This document shows positions 57,520-64,000 of a stretch of 64,000 nucleotides of DNA, in pieces. The notes beneath the pieces were generated by a model. That model was not told where the DNA came from, did no database searches, and saw only the letters and a list, made by a program, of their open reading frames with translations. Both the position numbers and the translations under genes were made by a program. Location: contig JAJTTP010000015.1 of the NCBI GenBank assembly GCA_023313575.1, forward strand, positions 806,001-870,000, in the 5' to 3' direction. Each line of letters begins with the position of its first letter. Position 1 is the first letter of the stretch. The stretch is from Eutypella sp. D-1. Its lineage: Eukaryota; Ascomycota; Sordariomycetes; Xylariales; Diatrypaceae.

Positions 57520-60500
57520 ATGGCGTCAAAACCAGATGTGGGGGATACCTTAATGGTAATTCGTAAGTCGACCAGAAACTCCCTCCCTTTTTTTTAATGT
57601 TGATACTGTCGCTTTCCAATCCCACTGTTGCGCCCTGATTGACATAAGAGGAGGACATAGAGAAGGGATGTATTTTATTTTTATTAACATGATTGAACTG
57701 CAGATGATTTCCAGGCCAGGAGTTCCGATGAATTGAGCTTGGCAAAGGGTGACCGTGTCGAACTACTCGAGCGAGACGATGAGTTTGGCGATGGTTGGTT
57801 CTTAGGCCGTCACTTGGCAAATGGGAATACCGGCCTATTTCCTGAAGGTAATAATCATCCATACAACCCATCATAGCCTTAAGAGTTACCTGGGTACCTT
57901 GGTAGCCATTTGGTTACCCCGTATATCGCTCGTACAGTTCCCACCTCCAAGCTTCTTTTTTACACGGACTTATGTGGTACTGGTTATACTGATTGGGACT
58001 TGAATTTCATAGTGTATACGCGGCCAGCACCTAAGGGCCATCATACTACGACCTCCTCAACACCCTCGAACCACGCTGCGGCCCCGCCAGCCTCTTCGAA
58101 CGGTGTCAACTCAGGCGCAAATCAGGCTTTATCGACTACAGCGCCGGCCCATCAGGTAACAACATCATTCCCCGCTGATTCCAGTGCTATGTCTTTACCG
58201 CTCGGTTCTACCAAGACGGATAAAAAATCAATTTCACCAGTTACTGATCCTTTGGTTGGAAAGAGTAATTCCATCGCTGGCGTACTTGGCGGATCGCAGC
58301 GTGCTCCTTCCCAGAATCAAGAACACCCTGTCCTCCACGAGACATTGACAGTCATCGATGAGCACATTACCGACCTGTCCTTGCCTCCTGATAGCAACAT
58401 ACTCAATGTGACTCCCGATTCCAGTAGCGAATATAGTTCCCATATACACGACCGTCTTTCGTACATTCAAGGTGAAGAGACCGACGAGGAGGAAGAGGTT
58501 GCACATACCCGAGCCGAGGTCGAACTTTGGAATGCGGACCAGGTGGCCGAGTATCTATTTACCGAAGGCGTGGAGAAGAAGCATTGCGAAGTATTCCGTG
58601 ACCAGGAAATTTCCGGCGAGGTATTGTTGGGGATGGACCAGTCATCGTTGTTTCTCAAGGCATTCGACCTTGGCTCCGTCGGGCGGCGGTTAAAAACATG
58701 GCAAAAGGTCAAGTCCTTGCAAGATGAAGTAAATGGTCATGGGGTAGCGACAAGACGAAACACTCAGACATTTAGCGATGCCGGCTCGGAGGATTCAAAG
58801 CCCGGAAGAATGAGAAGCAGGACCAACACCCTGACCAGACCCCCTTCATCAGCCCAGTCGAGACGCCTTTCGCAAACGCCGAAACTAGAATCAATGGCCC
58901 AGATGAGCCCCGGCTCTCCCGGGCAATTCTACGATAGTTCAACGATGGCATCGCATCAGAAGAGACCCTCGGCAGCTTCCGTTAGAGAACTGCACCATTC
59001 GCGGCGCCATTCATCGACCGACTATCGACTTGGAGGGACAGCCCCGGTGAACGCCGGTACCCCCAAACTCATGTCTTCTGGAACATTTCCACTGGCGGCG
59101 GAAGGGACAACTCACAAAAAGCAACCATCATTTGATCGGAACTGGACAATGGGCAGTGCTGCATCGGCGCCGAGGCCGCTATCGTCAACAGGACTCGAGG
59201 ACATCGTAAATGCATCTGACCCAGAACTCCTGCAGCAACCCTCAGCCGACCTCGACCGCGGCTACTTCTCGGGTACCGAAGTGGACGGTCGCCGACGGAA
59301 CGTGTTGAGGAAGCGTGATAGCCTAACTAGCCACTCGCGAAATTCGAGCTACGCAGAACAGCAGCGCATGCGAAACGCCACGGCAACGACGCGGCACTCA
59401 CGATACGGCAGCGTGGACTCGAGCAAACAAGACTCGGTCATTTCAAGCGCCGCCCAGAAGTATTACGGCGTCACTAACGAACACCGGCGCACGGCTTCAG
59501 CTAAGACGAACGAGTCGATGCGCCAGAGGGGCTCCACGGCCGACGGTCCGCCCCCTACCGTCACGAAGCTCAACGAGGACGGTGGCTCGCCACGCTCCGT
59601 GGCGAACCGACAGGGTCTTCATGGAGACTGGTTTTCTAAGCCAGCCCATCTTCCCGGTTTCAGTGGGCTGCGAGCCATCTCGGATAGCATCACGAAGAAC
59701 GATCGTCAGAAGGTAGGATCGCCAACCGACCCCTCATTGAAGGACTCGCCGCGCTCTAGCACGCCTTCGGCCGGCCCCAGCTTTGATCTCGACTCCCCCG
59801 GCTTAGCGAAAAGTCCGCTCTCTGCGACCACCACCAACAGTCGCAAGAGTGGAAAGAAGACCAAAAAGGACACGAGCGCTTACCAGCGGGGCTTGTTGAA
59901 GATTAGCCCCCGGGAAGCTGTCAAGGATTCGGATTACAGTGGCTGGATGAAAAAGAAGAGTTCACACCTCATGACCACTTGGAAACCCCGCTTCTTCGTC
60001 TTGAAAGGACGACGGCTCGCGTACTACTATTCGGAAGATGACACAGAGGAAAAGGGACTAATCGACATTTCTTTCCACCGCGTACTTTCTGCCGACACCG
60101 AAAAGTTACAAGGGTTGCATGCAACATTGACGGGGGCTAGTAACACCCCGATCATGCCAGCGGACAGCAATCTAGCATCAAAAACAGACGCCGACGCCGC
60201 CGCTGCCGCTATCGACAAGGGCGCTGACACGATGTTTATTTTCAAGCTTGTACCGCCCCGCGCAGGACTGACCAAGGCGGTGAATTTCACGAAGCCAATG
60301 GTCCACTACTTCGCGGTTCCGAATCTCCAATTAGGGCGTTCGTGGATGGCGGCGCTCGTTAAGGCTACCATCGATCGCGACGATATGGCGCCCATGACGT
60401 CCACTTACCAGCAAAAAACCATCTCCCTCACCAAGGCACGCGCGCTGCGCCACCGTCCGCCCGCTTTGATGAACCTCGAAGAGAGGGTGGAGGAGAACGG

Positions 60501-60687
60501 TGCCAACGACGATGACGAAAAGAAAGACGGTCTCGGCATCTCGTTTGGCGAGGTCGATAGTGCGATTTCGGGTCTGGGGAAGATGAGCCTTCAGAATGTC
60601 GACAGCGCCTCGAACAAGCTAGGAGACGACGGCGAAAAGGGTAGCAGTCTGAGCATCAGCCAAGTAACCTCGCCGCAAACCGCGTAA
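57520..60687 (+). CDS. Boi1/Boi2-like polarity protein (SH3-SAM-PH)
   Basis: Three exons, 57520-57562, 57704-57847 and 58013-60687, give about 953 aa. The SH3 domain spans the first two introns: VIHDFQARSSDELSLAKGD, then WFLGRHLANGNTGLFPEVY, near residues 13-64. This dictates the second acceptor at 58012, because an earlier one would insert foreign residues before the conserved VYTRPAP. A SAM domain is near 232-300 (VELWNADQVAEYLFTEGV) and a PH domain near 702-845 (YSGWMKKKSSHLMTTWKPRF). The middle is a long Ser-rich disordered region with many possible phosphosites. In yeast Boi1/2 bind Bem1, Cdc42 and phospholipids to promote polarised growth and exocyst-dependent secretion; an equivalent hyphal-tip role is inferred. 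The leader is long and pyrimidine-rich. Confidence 0.93.
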
Positions 60688-63218
60688 AACTCCGCCAGTC
60701 GACACCCACCCGGGGATTCCTAGCCATCTACATCTCTTCTTTGTTCATAAAGGACATTTAGTACGCGGTTTAATAAAGGCGCGCCTCGCTCAATCAATGC
60801 AGCAGGCGTCTGCAAGTTCAACATCTAGGATCGAGAGCTTAGGAAAGATGGTTTCGTTCCGGGCTGTATAGCCTTATCAAACCCCAGCTATACCCGTAAC
60901 CCATACCGGGATTATTAGAACTATTAACAAGGGGTACATAAGATTCGCACATTTCGAGTGAAGAGGAATATTCAAGGCCGGTCCTTCGGAAGGGTCACGG
61001 TAACCCTCCTTGTTCCCCCCTCCACTCCACCATAGATCTATCATATTGGTCAAAGAGAGAGAGAGAGAGAGGAAGAGAGGAAGACAAGTGCCATGTCGGT
61101 GGCGGCGTCGGTCTCGTCTAGAGAGATAACAGGACAGGACGGGACAGGAAAGCGCAGATGAAGGCGGGTAGGGGGGGAAACCAGGAAGCGAGTATATCAT
61201 CATATTCTTTTCTTGTGTGTTGTTTTCTTTCCGTTTCGGCTTCTTGTCGTTGGTGTTGCCCCCCCTCCCTTTTCTTTTTCCTTTTTTTACTTTGTTATCA
61301 TTTATACCATAATCAGCGGGAAATTTTTCAACTTCCCGTACGTACGTACGTACCATACTACACTAAGATCCCGTCCGTCCGTACTGCCCACGCCCACCCC
61401 CGGTAGCCGTGAAAAGGAGACGTGCTAAGTTAGGATGTGTACTATCTATGTACGTGTTGTGTTGTGTGTGTTCGTGTGTGTGTATTAGTTTGCATAGGAA
61501 CGGTTTCATGGCCGTGCGGAAGTTTCCAACCCCCCCGCCCCCTTTCCCGCCCTTTTTCTCCCAAACCCCCATATCTCATATACCTATCTATTTATTATAC
61601 CCATCTCCTTTTTTGTGTCTATAACCTTCATCATATCTCTCTCATATTCTATACCACGTATGTTCTGTTCCTGTGCCAGTAGGGTATCCTAGTATTCTAC
61701 TCTTACAATCCGGGGAGGCGAGAAATGGGGGAGGGGGGAAGTGGAGGAAGGAAGGAAGATGGATTATCAGGGGAAGAGGGAGGTAAAGAGATAAAGAGAT
61801 AAATTAAATGAAGGAGAGGGAGCAGGAGCAGGCCTGAAGGTGAAAATTGAAGCGCGGAGAGAGATGGGTGAGGGAGGAGGATGGAGGAAGGAGTGGAGAG
61901 AATGTGTGTGCCTGTGTGTGTTTCTGTGTGTGGGTGAGTGGGTGTGATACGATAAAGTACGATATGGCAATACCAAAAGTCAACCAAATCAAATCGAAAT
62001 AGCGACTGAAGCGAGGGTTTCTTTCTTTCTTTTCTCCGTTTACTTCCTGTCTTTTTTTTTTAACACCAACTACTTATTTGTTCGCCAGTTTAGTTATTTC
62101 TTACTCTGATACCCCCCCTACCAAACCAAATATAAGTACCGATGCGTATGCTATGCTATCTTATGTATACTTAACTTTACCTTACCTTACCTTCTCCGTA
62201 GTTAGTGCTCATTGTACCTTTTAAAAAAGAAATGGAATCTAAATCGAGATCACCATCCCCCTATGATCCTACTTCGTTAAGTCGGCCTACAGGTCGGTGC
62301 CTGAGTGATACGGAGGGCTCTGAGCCTGGATTAGAGGAGAGGGTGTTTAAGGAGGCCGGAGCTGTGAGAATAGATGGGGATGCAGACCTGGAAGTTTGAA
62401 GGTATTCGTTTACCTCTCTTCTCGGGCCCAGACACGGGAGTTTCTGGGATCACTCCTTTCTATATATACCTCTGGGTTTGGTCTTCTTGTGCTCGGCAAT
62501 TAGGTGTTCTACGCTTTCTGGTGACGGCGCTTTAGGAAACGTCACTTGATAAAGTTTATTTCTATCTTCACTTGCGCCTCGTGATCCAACGAAAGTTAAT
62601 GTCAATGTCAATGTTGATGTCGATAATTCCCTCTCGAATATCGGCGCTGTGGCAATAGATAATGGGTCGGTCGAGTTCGTGTTGGTGCGTATGTGTGTGT
62701 GTGTGTGTTGATGTACCCATCTATCTGTCTTTTCGGTCTCCGATCTAATTGCTCCAGGATCCAGCTCGAGGACGTAGTATGAAGACCTTTCCTGTCACTC
62801 TTGCAAGCACCTCTCAGAATAGGCCGGGCATGTAAAACTACCTATCTGCATATATACGAGCCGGAGGACGGACTCGGGGTGTTGGTTTAGGGCCGAAGCA
62901 ATACCATGTATGAGTTAAATGCGTGCCTCTGGAGACCCAACTCATGGCGTGCTGGTTGAAACCTAGATCTAGATGATAGACGGATGGCTGCGGTTAGTTA
63001 ATGCCTCGGGGGACGGGTACGGTGGCTATCTGGTCTCCTCTCTCCTAGTCTCTAGAAACGGGAGATGGGTATCTAGGGCATGGGAATATTGGCGTGTTTA
63101 CGGACCGCCGCTGACAGCGAATGAGGAAATGCCCCCCAGAGTTCCGAGCGATAGTAGAACGCCCATTCCCCGGCTCGTGTAGGTTCGCCTGGAAGCTATC
63201 GAATCGGTCTGTAACGGG
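60688..63218. other. Intergenic, rich in simple repeats
   Basis: No gene firmly supported. Simple repeats: (GA)n at 61041-61061, (CGTA)n at 61337-61353, (GT)n at 61452-61482 and 62693-62708, and GGA-rich sequence at 61730-61900. A 55-codon ATG frame at 62232-62399 (SRSPSPYDPTSLSRPTGR) looks protein-like, but has no recognisable domain and no clear splice signals, so I do not call it. Confidence 0.45.
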
Positions 63219-63337
63219 GTAAGTGTGGCTTTCTGCCTCGCCCGCCTCACTCGAATACATAAAGCGGATTGTTATGGAACAACTACATCCCTTCAACCCC
63301 CCCTCCCCTCCTCTCTCCCCTGACAAGAATCGGTCAG

Positions 63338-63429
63338 ATGGCCCCTATCAAAATAGGCTACGACGACGACCGGTGGACGTCTTTCTACGGACGGCGATTC
63401 CCGACGTTACATAACCTTTGCCATGGGTA
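63338..63429 (+). CDS. Possible exon of an unidentified gene at the right edge
   Basis: A segment reading MAPIKIGYDDDRWTSFYG, then RRFPTLHNLCHG, is bounded on the left by a good acceptor (CT tract, CTGAC, then TCAG at 63337) and on the right by GTATGT. A donor GTAAGT at about 63219 follows a protein-like VRLEAIESVCNG. Together they suggest two exons of a gene, but neither start nor domain is visible and the downstream sequence to the window end has no matching exon I can recognise. The ATG may also be a true start. Confidence 0.25.
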
Positions 63430-64000
63430 TGTGCTCACCAGTCAGGGGGGTGGGGGGGTCAAGACTACGGCTAGGCAACAAGCAAAGGAAGAAGCAGAGG
63501 CGGTAGTGACCCCCGATCGAGGGAGCAATGTTTGGAGACAGGGCGGGCGAGAACACAATGGTAGAAAAGGGAAGAGACGCAGTCCGTCATGGGGGTCTTG
63601 GAGAAAAGGGGTTGGGGTGGTGATTCGCCAGAAGCTGGGCGAAGCCCAGCGATACAAAATGCAACGACGACAGTGGATGTGTCGTGGGAGCCTTGAAACC
63701 CCATACTATGCGGGATAGATTACGAGGGTGGCGATCATATAATTAGTGCCGGCATGTCAATAAGGCTCCGGGGAGGGGGGGGGGGTGAGGCGACTCAGAT
63801 GTGAACTGTAATAGTCTAGCTACCTCTCTGTATGGCAAATGCATCCCCTAGATCACAATGGTGGTCGTGTTCGGCCTTCCCTCCCCGTTGGGCATATCTG
63901 TGCGTCATCAAACTACACGATCGTGTGCCTGTATATTTTAATCGCTTGTAATGACTGAAGTGTGCCATTGCGCTGTTTCCCTTTCCCACACCCTTCGCTC
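63430..64000. other. Right-edge sequence
   Basis: G-rich (G-run at 63774-63785) with no supported coding sequence; if the preceding exon is real, this would include its downstream intron or 3' part. Confidence 0.35.

Overview
The window is nuclear DNA of a filamentous ascomycete (Pezizomycotina, probably a Sordariomycete; the genus cannot be fixed by eye). The evidence is short spliceosomal introns (about 50-80 nt, GTAAGT/GTATGT donors, CTGAC/CTAAC branch sites), a HET-domain gene, a DUF3433 membrane protein, a TRP/FLC-like channel, a fungal endosulfine, the fungus-specific INO80 subunit Iec3 and a Boi-type polarity protein. It alternates compact, conserved housekeeping genes with long gene-poor AT-richer stretches.

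Layout, left to right. 1-2 kb: weak or relict coding sequence plus one arm of a dispersed inverted repeat. 2.0-5.9 kb: a 12-exon SNF2/Rad5-like ATPase whose splice phases all close without a break. 6.3-7.5 kb (-): a MetE-C-like zinc methyltransferase. 8.7-9.6 kb (-): an atypical Ras-like GTPase. 11.7-14.3 kb: a DUF3433 protein. 14.3-19.4 kb: a long non-coding stretch with a G-quadruplex motif. 19.5-21.7 kb: a TRP/FLC-like channel. 23.5-26.9 kb: four minus-strand Pol III-type tRNA-like units in gene-poor DNA. 27.6-33.3 kb: a conserved block (Iec3, MYG1, endosulfine). 33.3-43.1 kb: gene-poor DNA with three more tRNA-like units on the plus strand, a cyanovirin-N-like fragment and a small secreted three-repeat cysteine-rich protein. 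43.2-45.0 kb: a HET protein. 45.9-47.3 kb: the SPOUT methyltransferase SFM1 (5 exons). 48.7-52.8 kb (-): a glutamine-rich MIZ/SP-RING protein. 57.5-60.7 kb: a Boi1/2-like SH3-SAM-PH protein. The rest to 64 kb is mostly low-complexity non-coding DNA with a possible exon near the end.

The housekeeping genes do not form one pathway; they touch chromatin (SNF2, Iec3, SP-RING), TOR/Rim15-type quiescence signalling (endosulfine), polarity (Boi), ribosomal protein modification (SFM1) and membrane function. The main novelty candidate is the seven-copy tRNA-like family at 23.5-26.9 and 37.1-42.8 kb. Each copy has a near-canonical cloverleaf shell with A and B boxes and a downstream T-run, and most have a recognisable TATA-like block upstream, but about 45 nt replaces the anticodon loop and no normal U33-anticodon loop can be read. 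The second candidate is the kexin-site-bearing cysteine-rich repeat protein at 41.3 kb.
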